From Euclidia mi (lineage: Eukaryota > Arthropoda > Insecta > Lepidoptera > Erebidae): DNA of 64,000 nt. Each line of letters starts with the position of its first letter. Position 1 is the first letter of the stretch. The position numbers and the translations under genes were made by a program. The stretch lies in contig OX123191.2 in the NCBI GenBank assembly GCA_944739405.2, positions 6,552,830-6,616,829 on the forward strand, given 5' to 3'. Below the pieces are notes generated by a model that saw only the letters and a list, made by a program, of their open reading frames with translations, did not search any database and was not told the origin of the DNA. Positions 21,321 to 32,625 of the stretch are shown piece by piece.

Positions 21321-22844
21321 AATAATATAATGGTATGATTGTTGAGTGTGGAGATAGTTAAAAGGCAGGAGGGAGTCTTAGGCTATTTTTGACCACAATA
21401 ATCTGTTCCACGCGGTTGGAGCCGCGGATAAAAATATAGTATAGGTATATTACGCCTCAATTTTCACAAGCAGTTTACGACCACACTTTAAAACACTGCA
21501 TCGGAATTAAAGGCGAGGTTGCAGTACTTTTTAAGATTTTTGAACGTCTGAAAGTCCCATGAACTATGATATTTTTAATGAATAAAAATTAAAGTATAAA
21601 AGTTGAACATATCATCTAGTAAATCGTAAAGATAAAAACACGATTTGGAATGATTGGCTCGATAAAAAAAAGTCAAACATGGCACTAAATCACAATTTTA
21701 AACGTGTACTGCATAGAAATTCCATAATTAATTTATATGAAAGTATTATCAATAGAAACAGCTCTTTATTTTAAAATAAATGGTTAAAACAGATTTCGTA
21801 ATTTCGTTATCATTTTTCTCCAAGAAAAATAATAGTCAAAATGTTGGCATTATATCGCTCGCCGGCCGTTCATCAGTGCTTGTCTAGGCGTGATTGAGGG
21901 CGGACAAACGTCGTCGTACGTTTTCGCAAAAGTACAAAGTAATTTGTATTCCAAACTCAATCGTTCAAACCATAGACATACTAGTAAGAAACCGTAGACA
22001 GGTTACTGACAAGGTAACCGGCGCTTACAAGTGGCACGCATCGCGAAAAGCGTACGCACACTAATATAAATATGTCAAAACGACACACTAAGAATTAGAT
22101 AAGAAGTGTAAGTGAGATAGCAAATCTAATCGCAAGCGCGAAAACATATACTCTCTGTATCGACGCGCATTGTGACGTCATGCTGACCGTTTCACAAACA
22201 ATAATTTGACTCAGATGCGACATAATCACTTTGTCTGTCTTGAGTTAATTCAATTCGCCTCAAAGTAAATTTGATAAATTCATTTAAGGTAGGGAAATAG
22301 AAAGTCGATGTGATTTATTTAGAACATTTATTGAAAAAAGTACATTTTATTCTTCTCATTTCATTCAATGGAAACCTAAAACAGTACGTTAATATAAAAT
22401 CTGTCCACTGCGGACCCACCGTAGCCCTGGCAATACCCCTGGGGGTATGGTGGGTCTTTTAAAGCTTAACCGTACTCCTGGCTGAAATACTCGTATTGTT
22501 GTACCAACGTGCTACATGGACATTAAACTGAACAGTGTTATCTCTCGTATGATAATGACTTACTACTTACGTTTTTGTATTTTTAGACAAGCGAAGACAA
22601 GCGCTAGTACGATGATATAGTGCTACAAGGAGATAAATTAGAGAATAAAACGTTTAGGTATTACTGCTAATGGTTATAATGCTTTGTATATTATAGGTAT
22701 AATCTGTGGTACTGTTGAAGACCCGTCATCATCATCATCCTAGCACTGTCGGATCATTCCCACTAGTTCTATGTATGTTTTACAAGGGTAGTGTTACAAC
22801 ATCGCGCTCACATATCCGAATAAATATGTATGTATAAAAATGTG

Positions 22845-22945
22845 TTAAACGAATGAACGTCTACAAAACAATTGAACGTCTACAAAACAAATGAAAGTCT
22901 ACAAAACAAATGAACGTCTACAAAACAAATGAACGACTACAAAAC
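22845..22945. repeat. Tandem 20-bp repeats, left arm
   Basis: About five to six copies of AATGAACGTCTACAAAACA with small changes. The mirror array is at 23580-23675. Confidence 0.85.
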
Positions 22946-23098
22946 AAACGACTACCAGAAAATGATCAGCTATCGATAGTGATTGCAAAAAACAGGTGCG
23001 TGCGATTTTCGGCCTTATTGACAATTCATGACAAACTTTTTTTTTTGTTTTTCTCGCTTTGCATTATAACGGTAATAAAATTATAAATTCTTACTAAT

Positions 23099-23497
23099 TG
23101 CCGTGTGGTTGACGGCACAGAATACAAGTGTCACCACCCCCTATCTTCTCGTGAGTGTCGTAAGAGGCGACTAAGGGATAACACGATGCAAATACCATGT
23201 TTGCACGTAGAGACGGAAAACTCGACATCAAACCCTATACGACTGCGCGGCATAAATGTGCGCGTGGGATCGGGAGGTCCCGGGTTCGATTCCTGGGTCG
23301 GGCAGTGTTATTGGGTTTTTCTGTCACGAAATTCTCAGTAGCAGCACGGGGTCTGGAAATGTGCCCGGTACGGCAATAGGCTCGCTCCTTATTACGTGGG
23401 ACTAAAGTATATCTGACGAAAAGTGGGTGTAAAAATACACCTCTGCCTACCCCTTCGGGGATAAAAGGCGTGACGATATGTATGTATGTATGTATGT
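23099..23497 (+). mobile_element. SINE-1 (HaSE-like), longest copy
   Basis: 399 bp, flanked by ATTCTTACTAAT and ATTCTGACTAAT (23087-23098, 23498-23509). It starts GCCGTGTGGTTGACGGCA, has a tRNA-like part with B box GGTTCGATTCC, the body GTAGCAGCACGGGGTCTGG, and ends CTACCCCTTCGGGGATAAAA, GGCGTGACG and (TATG)n. The tail resembles the RTE end at 28582-28625. Confidence 0.9.
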
Positions 23498-24761
23498 ATT
23501 CTGACTAATGTCAATTAGGTTGAAAATCGCATGCACCTGTTTTCTGCAATCCCTATCGATAGCTGATCACTTTCTGTAAGTCATTTGTTTTGGAGACGTT
23601 CATTTGTTTTGTAGGCGTTCATTTGTTTTGTAGACGTTCATTTGTTTTACACCTTAAACAAATGAACGTCTATAAAACATATTCATTCGGATATATGAGC
23701 GCGATGTCGTGACACTACGGATCATTCCTAGTAGTTCTATTGAATACCCTTGTAGAAACATACATAGAACTAGACTGGGACATTTCCTATTACTTATCCC
23801 ATTAGTTCTATTCTCCTCATCAAGTTGTGCTAATATAATTAGGACAGTTCTATCATATAACTGTTCAATAGGGCTACTGGGGATGATCCCACAAAATAGT
23901 AGAACTTGAAATTAACGAACTGAAATTAATAAACTTATTACACAACAATATTATCTGGGAGTACGGTTAAGCTTTGAAAGACCCACCATACCCCCAGGGG
24001 TACTGCCAGGGGTACGGTGGGTCGGCAGCGAAAACTCTTATCTACTTACTACTACTTATATAGAAATCTACTTAGTTGTTTAATACTAAAAGGAGAAAAA
24101 CAAGAACAAGTGAATGGAGTTTGATCTTCCGTCAATGTTTGTAACTTACGTATGATTTTGTATTTCTATAATAATAATATATTGTGTTGATTCAGCCTCA
24201 AATCACTTTTATTACTTGACAAAAACACACATCAGTATTTTATTATTACGAATGTCCCATCTGGATACTTTGTTTTTTAGTATTTGAAAACGCACAATAC
24301 CGCTTCTCTTTTACACTCGCTAAATGCCAAGTTTTTATTCACTCTATTATTTGTGATACTGAATTTATTATAAATTGTAAATAAAACGTTGTAATATTGT
24401 AATACTCATGAATGAGAAGTGATTCCATAACTTTTAGTCATTTTCCTACTATAGTTTGTGCAAAATCTCATTACACACGACGGCATTTTCAAATGTAACG
24501 TACACACACGCGAGTAAAAGAGCGAGCGCTTCCGACCGCAGCGCGTACGCGACTAAAGCCAAATGAGACATTTAGCCTGATTTTAATGTGCCACTTTTGA
24601 AGTTCGCATAACTCATCTACGGTTTTTTTACGCTGCGCTGTGGCACACGCACAAACGAAACCCCCTCCCCTCCCCCGCTCACTCGCTGACGCCACCGCCG
24701 TGTTTTTGTTTTTGCGGGGGGTGAGGTCGAGCTACGCACTGTACTGCAACCTCGCCTTAAA

Positions 24762-25165
24762 CCATAATTACTGCGTCGTAAAAGTAATAATAGTCATACT
24801 CAAATGCTGACGCGCCGTTTCCAGGTTAGGTTAGTCAACTTAAATGAATTATTTTACTACCCGGTAACTTAAACTGTCAAAAACTGTGGCAGTAAGCAGT
24901 GGCATTAGTGTTTAGCCTTATTCCTTTTTAGGGTTTTGTAGCCAAAAATTTGAATTAAAACGGAACACCTTATTGATTCGCCATATCTGTCTGTCTGTCC
25001 GTTTATCACAGCCACTTTGTGCCGAAACTACTGAGACTACAGATTTGAAAAAGGGTAGGCAGATGTATCTTGTGAACTGCTTTACGATGTGTATCCAGAA
25101 ATAAAAATTAAATTAAATTAAGGAGGTCTTTCTATATAACATGTAACTGACGTGAAACATTTCTT
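24762..25165. other. Unassigned DNA with a fragment of an interspersed repeat
   Basis: Near 24930-25040, 'agggttttgtagcc' and a TCTGTCTGTCTGTCCG run resemble the end of the repeat at 42645-43160. Nothing else is recognised. Confidence 0.4.
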
Positions 25166-25170
25166 TTGCT

Positions 25171-25443
25171 TTGTTAATATACATGCTCGATATTTATAGA
25201 GAGGTCTTTGAAATTACATTCATGTGTCTAAAACTATTATTTCTTAAAGTCAATCATTTAAAAGATATACGCTTCCAAAATGTTCATTTGGGTTTGAAGT
25301 CGTTTAAAAATATGAATACGATAGATACAACCCATACCTCTACGAAGCGTGTGAGGGCTAGAACCGACGTTCAAAATACTTCCAGTCTTGACAATATCCA
25401 CCTGCCCACAAAATTATATTTATCATTGAAAACAGTTAAAAGG
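25171..25443 (+). other. Possible coding exon with donor site
   Basis: 91 open codons end at AAAAGGTAAGT (25438-25448), a close match to an exon-donor boundary. The start is at 25171 (MLIYMLDIYREVF). The composition is AT-driven and no domain is seen. Without transcript or homology support this is weak. Confidence 0.15.
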
Positions 25444-25626
25444 TAAGTTGTGTTTGGCACTAAATTTAAACCGATAATCTAATACAAAATTTATATTTGG
25501 TTAGACGTGACAAGCAATATAATCTATAGCCAATTTTATTAATTGGTTTCCAGACTAACGCTTCGCTAGACTTGTAGTTATACATACTGAATTGAATATA
25601 CACAGGTCCCTTATAGGCATTAGTCA

Positions 25627-25661
25627 AATAGTGGTTGTGGGCTCCACAACCACTATTTAAA
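25627..25661. repeat. Perfect short hairpin
   Basis: Arms of 15 bases, AAATAGTGGTTGTGG, around a GCT loop. May be the folded end of a small transposon. Confidence 0.8.
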
Positions 25662-25963
25662 ACCTAAGCAATAAATTATAAGCAATCTGATTAGGTACTA
25701 CTATTTATGATTTGAACATATTTTTGTTCTGTTGCAAAGTTCATTAATCAATAAATTCTGGAACGGAAGAATGATATTTTTGATCATTTTACCAATATTA
25801 CATATCGTGTCACAAAGTGACCGCTGAATAGTCTCATCATTTTGTAAAATGTTCTTATGAGTTCGGCTATTTTAACATTTTTAACCATTGATATGTTTGC
25901 CTTGGTTGGAGGCTGACTTTGGTTGAAAGAAAATCAGCCCTTCACTATAGCATAAACGATACT

Positions 25964-26366
25964 CACCATCATCATCATCACCCTAGCGTCATCCCGGTTG
26001 CACCGAAGACTGGCACACCGTGAATCCCGAGGTACACTTACTGGTCTAACCAGATATGACAGAATATCAACTTTTCCACAGAGCGACTGCCATCTGACCT
26101 CCGCAACCCAAAGGGATAGCGATATTCCAAGGTTGAGACCAGTATCAGTTTACTTTAGGGTACTGACTCCCCGTAACGACTGTCAAAGATCGTCATGACA
26201 GCCTGGACCGACGGTTTAACGTGCTCTCCGAGGCACGGGGCAAGCGATAGTTAACAATTTAATACACACTTAACGTCGAAAAGTCATTTGTGTGTGCCGT
26301 GGATTCGAACCCGATACCCTCTGCATGGCAGTCCGTTGATATCTCCACTAGGCTATCGCTGCCCCT
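25964..26366 (-). mobile_element. SINE-2 full copy
   Basis: Flanked by the 16-base duplication TAGCATAARCGATACT (25948-25963 and 26367-26382, one mismatch). The minus strand reads head GCAGCGATAGCCTAGTGG, B box GGTTCGAATCC, the body shared with 8993-9369, and tail GCTAGGGTGATGATGATG. The last part resembles the RTE end at 17620-17660. Confidence 0.9.
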
Positions 26367-26399
26367 TAGCATAAGCGATACTAAAGGTACATATACAGA

Positions 26400-26640
26400 G
26401 TCATCATCATCGTCATCATCGTTCTAGCGTAATCCCAGTTGCAATCGAGACCAAACTCGTGGCCGCCTTGAAACCCGCGGTCCGGTTACTAGCCTAATAT
26501 ATGTCAGAATAACAGATATTTTTTTGTAGAGCGACTGCCATCTGACTACCACAATTCACAGGGAGACATTTCATGGTTTAGACTAGAATCAGTTTATTTG
26601 AGGGTAATGAAGCTTCGTAACGACTGCTAAGATCGTCAGG
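26400..26640 (-). mobile_element. SINE-2, truncated and diverged
   Basis: The 3' two-thirds of the family: GATGATGATGA tail, then GATGGCAGTCGCTCTAC and CTAAACCATGAAATG. The tRNA head is missing. Confidence 0.75.
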
Positions 26641-26644
26641 AGAT

Positions 26645-26800
26645 ACATACAAACACAGACTCACGCTTGTTTCCCGGAGGGGTAGGCAGAGACTACAAAA
26701 CGCCATTTGCAATGATCCTGACATACCTCTCTTGCTTCATTCACTCCCAGTTTCTCATGCATGCTCTTCTGTTTAGGGTACTTCTGACTTGTCCTTCAGG
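26645..26800 (-). mobile_element. RTE LINE 3'-end fragment
   Basis: The minus-strand translation shows NEAREVCQDHCKWRFVVSAY, then the tail CTACCCCTCCGGGAAACAAG, CGTGAGTC. Same family as 1880-1998. Confidence 0.7.
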
Positions 26801-26823
26801 AGATAAGTAAATAATATACACTA

Positions 26824-27490
26824 CTAGCCTTTACCCACGGCTTCGCGCGCGTTAAATTCGCGGTCAAATATCTAGTCTCAAGTTGTGTGAAGACACTTCT
26901 GATTATTCTAAAGAGTCAGAAGCTCTGTAGGGTACAAACTACAAAGTAACTCGGACACTAGACATGATAAATATTAAGCAATGTTTCAATACCTGTTAGC
27001 TATATATCTATAAACACTTTCGCATTTATAATTTTAGTAGGTAGAGAAAATCGTTTTAGCCATTTGAGCGTATACCTATATAATTATTAGTTTAAATCGG
27101 TATGCGAACAATGTAATCATCGATCACAATAATAATAATTATGACAATATGTATGATGTGACAGTACTGACAGATGGCACATGCGCAGCACTCAATAATT
27201 CGCGCATGCGTTCTTACTTCCGAGAGGAAAATTTCTGCCGTATAAACTTCTATCCTCCCTACAATCCCTCCCAGTTTAATTTTTGCAACTTATGGTAGCC
27301 TATGTCCGTCTCCATTGTCCAATATAACTCTATATTAAATTTCTACAAAATCGGTTCAGCTATTTTCGCGTGAAAACGGAACATACAATGTGTGTATGGT
27401 CCGTTTTCACGCGAAAACAGCTGAACCGACATACAAACATACATACATACATACATACACACTTTCGAATTTATAATATTAGTACACTGT
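26824..27490 (-). mobile_element. Helitron-type non-autonomous element
   Basis: The 3' end lies at the left: reverse strand AACGCGCGCGAAGCCGTGGG then TAAAGGCTAG, ending at 26824. The body shares text with 300-781. It includes a large hairpin at 27354-27428 and an ACAT microsatellite at 27434-27464. The far end is approximate. Confidence 0.6.
27354..27428. repeat. Large near-perfect hairpin
   Basis: Arms of about 30 bases containing TTTTCGCGTGAAAACGG, with one mismatch, around a short loop rich in TGTG. It sits where Helitrons of this family have the TTCAGC...CGCGTGA segment, so it looks like a local inverted duplication. Confidence 0.8.
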
Positions 27491-28580
27491 ATACAGGGTA
27501 TCACAACATTATCTCTAAATAAATACGTGAAGATAATGTATAATTTGTTCTTTACATTACCACTGTTAATTAACATAATCGCAGGTTCTCCATAAACCAA
27601 AGATTCAATTTTCGGACAAACCTCTTTGTCCGTCAATCGAATTCGCCCAATTACCAATCTATTAAGCTACACAAGTCCGGCAGTTATTCTTACCCAAACC
27701 ATATCCATAATTTCACTCCAATCAGTATTGAAAACCCTTTCACCTTTCCAAAATACATTTTAAGTGGGAAATAACGTTGCAGTAACGGTTATGAAGACTG
27801 GCAGGAAATTGAAATGGGCGTTGCAGTGAATATTGGCGGGCGGGTTTCACCGTGGCCAATAATTCGCAGGATGTTTTCTGAAGGCTCAATGTTTTGTACA
27901 AGATTGGGATGAACTGAGTGCTGTAGAGTGGAATTGAGAGTGCTATTTGTGCGTCTATTTGATTTTTTGGTTAGGATTTTCTAAAAGATTCTACTATCAG
28001 TATGAGCACAATATGCAAAGGTTTAACTTATAAACTGGCTTAGCTGGCTTCGATACAATCTTATTATATTACAAATGTGGCCGTTTGTCAGGTTGCATAA
28101 ATAAATGTTTGCTAGTTATTCACACAAATATAATTATAGAATTGATGCAACATTACAGTTATATACCGTTTATATTGTAATAGGAAATGAGCTTCTTTCA
28201 ACCAAATTTCCGAATATCACGTGTCAGCAGTCATGTTTATAATCTAGTTAAAATTAATAAAAGTGTTTTCAATCAATTATCTTTCTTTTTGAACCAGTAT
28301 TTTATCATTTTTAACTTTTCTTTACCACGTGCACATGTTGATAATGAAAATTATTTTTGTATAAACGGAATAAAACTAAAGACTACGTAGTTTCACCTGT
28401 AATAGCGTAAAAGCCTATTATGTCTAGATCTTAGAACATTTACAGACAGCCCCAAGAAGAGGTGCCCAACAAACAACATTATCTCTGCCTTGTAAAATCT
28501 TCGTAAACCAAGAATTACTAACGCAATAAAAATAAAAAGAACTAAATGATAATCTCCAAAACGTCTTAAAACGTTCTTCT
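27491..28580. other. Unassigned intergenic DNA
   Basis: AT-rich. Open frames (for example 28187-28390) are short and low-complexity. No transposon ends found. Confidence 0.4.
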
Positions 28581-28581
28581 C

Positions 28582-29105
28582 CAGTTATCTATCTATCTAT
28601 CTATCGTCACGCTTATCTCCCTTTGGAGAAGGCAGAGACTATGGAACACCAAATGCTCAGGTTCAAACACACCTCTTTCGCTTCCTCGACATTCATTAAC
28701 CTCATCACACATGCTCGCCGGTTATGGGTACTTTTAATTTGGGCCTTTTTTAGTACGTCACCTATTTGGTCGGCGTACGTCCATCTTGGGCGCCCCCTAC
28801 CGACATCTCCATTCATTCTTACACGATACACTACTTTCGTATTTCTTCTTTCGTCCATCCGTTCCAAATGTCCAAACCATCGCAACAGTCCTTTTTCAAT
28901 ATTTATCACTACATCTTCTTTCAGACCACATTTCTCTAGTATCACACTGTTTTTCACTTTATCTATCAGCTTTACTCCGCACATACTCCTCAAAGCTCTT
29001 ATCTCCACAGCATTGATTCTACTTTCATGCTTCTTCTGCCATACCCATGATTCGCTACCATACATCAGCGTTGGCGCCAAAACTCCCTGCAGTACAGCAA
29101 GGCGA
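28582..29105 (-). mobile_element. RTE LINE 3' fragment with C-terminal coding
   Basis: The minus frame 29080-28613 reads the RTE-type C-terminal domain: LMYGSESWVW, AVEIRALRSMCGV, GLLRWFGHLERM, GRGRPRWTYADQI. It is followed by the tail CTCTGCCTTCTCCAAAGGGA, GATAAGCGTGACG and (GATA)n. The frame is open over 155 codons with a start inside the domain, so it is only the end of the polyprotein. The tail is the model for the SINE-1 tail. Confidence 0.88.
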
Positions 29106-29439
29106 AATGGAGAAATTCGATAATTGGACCGGAATCATTTGATATTTTCCTCTCCATCCTCATTTGATCCTTTACCTAACAGCAAATTGCATATTCTCAG
29201 CTAAAAATTATGATACGTAATATCATAAATTTTAGCAAAAATAAATATATGACTTTTTCACAGTCATAAATGAAACTGGGTTGCGGCCGGCCACAAATAA
29301 AAAATTCATCAGCATCCACGATCGTAGATATCAATAGTTCGACCTGGGATGGCTCTCTGTCAGAACAAATGTATTTTCGTACGATTTTATTGCTGTAACT
29401 GAAGTTCCCTTACTTGGAACTCATCTTGTACTGTAAGGA

Positions 29440-29543
29440 ACTTAATCAGTTAAACAACGGGAAGCAATCTTTTACTGGGTGTCCACCCAGTAAAAGGAAT
29501 ACTTCAAACCACACAGTGTTGTCTCGTACGGGACTTGAACCCA
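29440..29543 (-). mobile_element. SINE-4 fragment, split by a transposon
   Basis: Contains the B box (reverse of GGGACTTGAACCC) and CACACAGTGTTGTCTCGT. The rest of the tRNA-like head, with the A box TAGCATAGGAG, lies beyond the TTAA element at about 31727-31775. Confidence 0.65.
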
Positions 29544-30164
29544 TTATAAGGTAAAGGCTTCTAATATCGAGGTATTTCGTGACATTTGGAAGCAAGCAGG
29601 AAAAATAAGCATTTGTAAATATTTTATCCTATGTAAAAATATTATTTCAGCTAAAATGGACAATTTTGTATAACTTCTATTTTTATGTGTATTTTCAAAA
29701 GATTTATTCATGAAAAAAAAAATAGTTTTATAGCAAAGTCGATTTTCCCTAATTCCGAGGTAATTTCAGGCTTGAAACCTAATACCGCGGTAGTCGGTTC
29801 CTAATTCCGAGGTAGAATAAAAAGGAGTTAATTGATTCCGTAAAGCAATTTAATAAGTTAAATAATAATAGTAAAATAGTAGTGCTATTTTTTGAAAATA
29901 TGGTCCTACTCTAGTCACAAAGGAGTTTTTAAAAGTTTTATTAAAGTTCAAGTAGATAGTTTACTTATTCTAAATTATTAATAACACACATATTCATTCA
30001 TATAAAATTTTAATATATCTTAGTAAGTAGGTATCAAGATAATCCAAAATTCGGCTCAGCGCAAACGAAAAATTGTAGCGGGGCGGCCCGCGCGTGTATA
30101 AAGGATTCCGATATGGCGCGAAAGTTTCGGTTTAAGGAACCCTAAAATACTATTTGTGGTTGCC

Positions 30165-30256
30165 ATATACCTCGGTATAAGGCTCTATGAAGATCCTTAT
30201 GCGGAGGCATACCCTTGGTATTAGGAGCTCATAGAGCCTAACATCGAGGTATACAA
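30165..30256. repeat. Imperfect hairpin of motif copies
   Basis: TATACCTCGGTATAAGGCTC is mirrored by GAGCCTAACATCGAGGTATA, with about 50 bases between that hold another motif copy. Lies inside the TTAA element. Confidence 0.7.
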
Positions 30257-30599
30257 AAATCCTACATCGGAATTAGGAGATATTCCTGTAATTTGTAATC
30301 CTAATGCCAACCCATAAAAATTCGGCCGAATAAATACCTTATTCAATCCTTACAGGTACCAACATTTCTGTGATTGAAAAGTGTTAATATCAAATCAAAA
30401 TCTGTACAAAATAATTACATTTTACTAGACTAAACAGCTACTTCTTATTTAGGCCTATCAAAGAAAATGTTGTTTTCTGGATCATGTTTGACAACATTTA
30501 ATAAGATTTCTATCCAATAAAACATACCACGGAATTAGGTTTTTACTTCGAAAGAATATTAATAATTTTAAGTGAACAAACGCCTCAATAAAAAAATAT

Positions 30600-30890
30600 T
30601 GTATTTGTGGCGGCTTACCCACTACTTAGGCAAGTTAACTCGCCCGTTTGAACGAGCCACAGGATCACACCACTACTACGTCACATCGTATGATGTTAGT
30701 GCCGCGTGCAAACGCTCAGGCCGTGTGCGTAACTTAGCGCCGCCCCTAACAAGATGGCGACAACCATTCTTTTGTTCACGCCACAGGTAAGCAAGATGGA
30801 CGCCTGCGCATCTTTTGTCTTCGCGTCGGCCACCATGTTGTGGGCGTTCTACTCCTGCGCAAAAGTGTCAAGCGCGAACACTATTTAGCG
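30600..30890 (+). other. GC-richer island inside the TTAA element
   Basis: Richer in C and G than its AT-rich surroundings. It holds a small frame from an ATG near 30754 (MATTILLFTPQVSKMDACAS) to a stop at about 30888, and a CAG/GTAAGC donor-like site inside it. It could be a captured host 5' region. No homology is recognised. Confidence 0.25.
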
Positions 30891-31726
30891 TTATTAGTAT
30901 TAATTATATTTTTGTATAAATACTGCTTGTTTAGAAAATGTAATTACACTTCGCCTTACTTACTCCTTGCGCTAATCTAGCTTAGATCCTTGCTTACTGT
31001 TCTTGTTTAGCTTAATATTAATTGCTGTAATTTAATTTAATTTGATTTAATATAAATAGTTGTTAGTTGTTTTCTTGTTTATTTTATTTTTTTCCCTTGC
31101 TCAAGTAGTTCCTAGAGTAAATAATTAGTAATAGTTAGTTAGTTAGCTTAGGGTTAGGGAAACATATTGCAGCAAGAAGATAGGCAGCATTCTTGAAGCC
31201 TACATATTAAAAGTAATAAGCAAGTACGATGTAGTGTTTCTCCTATTACCGATGCCGCGATGGTACCTCCGAATTAAGAACTAAGCTTAAGAAACGTACC
31301 CTAACTCAGTGGTATTTTGTTTTATATTTTTAGATACTAAATCAATTTAGAACATAAATTATCTTGATAATTATGGCAAGTAAAATAACACTAAATACTG
31401 ACAAATTGCTTACATTCAACACCTTACGTTAAAATCACAATAAAAACTTACGTTAAAATAATGAGCTCACTTACCTAACAGGATCCGTGTTTATATGAAA
31501 AAACCACTCGCGTCGACGCCGTGGCAGAGGCTGATTGATTTTAGGTAGTTGCTCCGGGGTTACACTTACGAACTTCACGTATGTGAGCAAGTTTGAAACA
31601 TGGAATGAGTGAATCCTGTTTTTAAGTAGTTACATAATAATATTCAAAAGATAAGAACGAAAACAAAAATACCTCGGAATTAGGAGCCGATTTTGACTAC
31701 CTCGGTATTAGGAGCCTTTACCTTAA

Positions 31727-32525
31727 TGGGTTTTTTGCTAAAGCGCTTAACTCCTATGCTATCAGCTGGTAATTATGTTTGAAATGCTTTAAAGCATTCA
31801 TTGTTGCAAAACTGCGAAGTGTTGATTTGCTGAAATTGTTATGTACCATAACACTGGCGATTAAAAAGAGTGGCCACGAGTTTTATTGCCCGTTCTTTCT
31901 CGTGGTTCTATGTATTGCTTTGCGAACGAGACAGTTAATGTAAATGTAGAAGCATTAAGTAATTTACTTTAAAAATTTGCGTTCATAAGCGTCACATTGT
32001 GACCTAGATGAATAAATAGTTTAGACTTTGACATTGAATTAAGAAGACGCATATACGATTCTGATCATGAACAACAAAGCCAAACCTAAACGAAGTTACT
32101 TTGCTGATGTGATGTCACCAGTTCAAATATGTCACGTATACGAAATTTGAAAATTACAGATAGAAAACTGTCAAATAAATATACTTAGTCATCTTCATCA
32201 CAGAAGTATTCATTGAATTTCTACGAAGAGCACAGGTGGTGTTATACCTCAGCCGGCTTCTCTTGTTCTCTTTTATAAAACCAGAGACAGACGAAAGCAA
32301 ATACGATCTGTCAAATTGAAAGGTATTATTCAATTTCCTATGTGTGTCTAGGTGACATGTTGTTGTGACAACCGGTTTTAAACATCGGTGAATACACAAG
32401 AAAATCACAATTTTTAGCCTTGCAAAGACAGTCTCACTGGTGAGGACGGGCCTAAATGAGGTCACTACTACGCTCGGTCTCACATTAAATAATAAAAATA
32501 ATACCATGCATGTGTATATAAACTG
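31727..32525. other. SINE-4 head remnant, then unassigned DNA
   Basis: 31727-31775 completes the SINE-4 head on the minus strand. The rest has no feature I can support. Confidence 0.45.
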
Positions 32526-32529
32526 TCCC

Positions 32530-32610
32530 ACTCTTAATGAGGGATTGTAGCCGTGTCTCTCTACGTAGCAGTCTAACAATTTCTCCACTAGGCTATCACT
32601 GCCTTTCTGA
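32530..32610 (-). mobile_element. SINE-2-like tRNA head, diverged
   Basis: Minus strand GGCAGTGATAGCCTAGTGGA followed by a degenerate head. It accounts for the start of a 153-codon minus frame (32615-32154), which I do not consider a gene. Confidence 0.5.
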
Positions 32611-32625
32611 CTCACAATGCGATGT

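Larger units (their letters stand above)
22408..24028. mobile_element. Foldback-like palindromic element
   Basis: Long inverted arms. The outer arm, about 80 bp, is at 22408-22489 and 23955-24028; each outer arm is itself a hairpin (GACCCACC...GGTGGGTC). The inner arm, about 250 bp, is at 22742-22990 and 23535-23760. The inner arms carry tandem copies of a roughly 20-bp unit (AATGAACGTCTACAAAACA), about six at left and four to five at right. The centre holds a SINE. Long inverted repeats built from short tandem units are the hallmark of foldback transposons. Confidence 0.7.
21512..24756. mobile_element. DNA transposon with TTAA(A) target duplication, containing later insertions
   Basis: The ends are perfect 16-base inverted repeats: GGCGAGGTTGCAGTAC (21512-21527) and its complement at 24741-24756. 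The flanks are TTAAA on both sides (21507-21511, 24757-24761). The interior has no transposase frame. A foldback-like palindrome (22408-24028) lies inside and itself holds a SINE. Without them the element would be about 1.6 kb. TTAA targets are used by piggyBac and Kolobok groups; I cannot choose between them. Confidence 0.7.
29550..31722. mobile_element. TTAA-flanked transposon with about 12 internal motif copies
   Basis: Inverted ends: GGTAAAGGCTTCTAATATCG at 29550 and the complement of GGTAAAGGCTCCTAATACCG ending at 31722. The right flank is TTAA (31723-31726) and the left flank is TTATAA (29544-29549), a TTAA with two extra bases. The motif TAATWCCGAGGTA occurs in both orientations near 29560, 29749, 29779, 29800, 30168, 30213, 30237, 30260, 30526, 31264, 31671 and 31699. 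No transposase frame. I do not recognise the family. Confidence 0.72.

Noticed and set aside
22850..23680. CRISPR-like array of 20-bp repeats
   Set aside because: The units are directly abutting without unique spacers, lie in inverted arms, and the DNA is eukaryotic.
28623..29123. 166-codon plus-strand frame
   Set aside because: It is the antisense shadow of the RTE coding on the minus strand, which has clear family motifs.
32154..32615. 153-codon minus-strand frame
   Set aside because: It begins in a decayed SINE head and has no domain; its composition fits chance.
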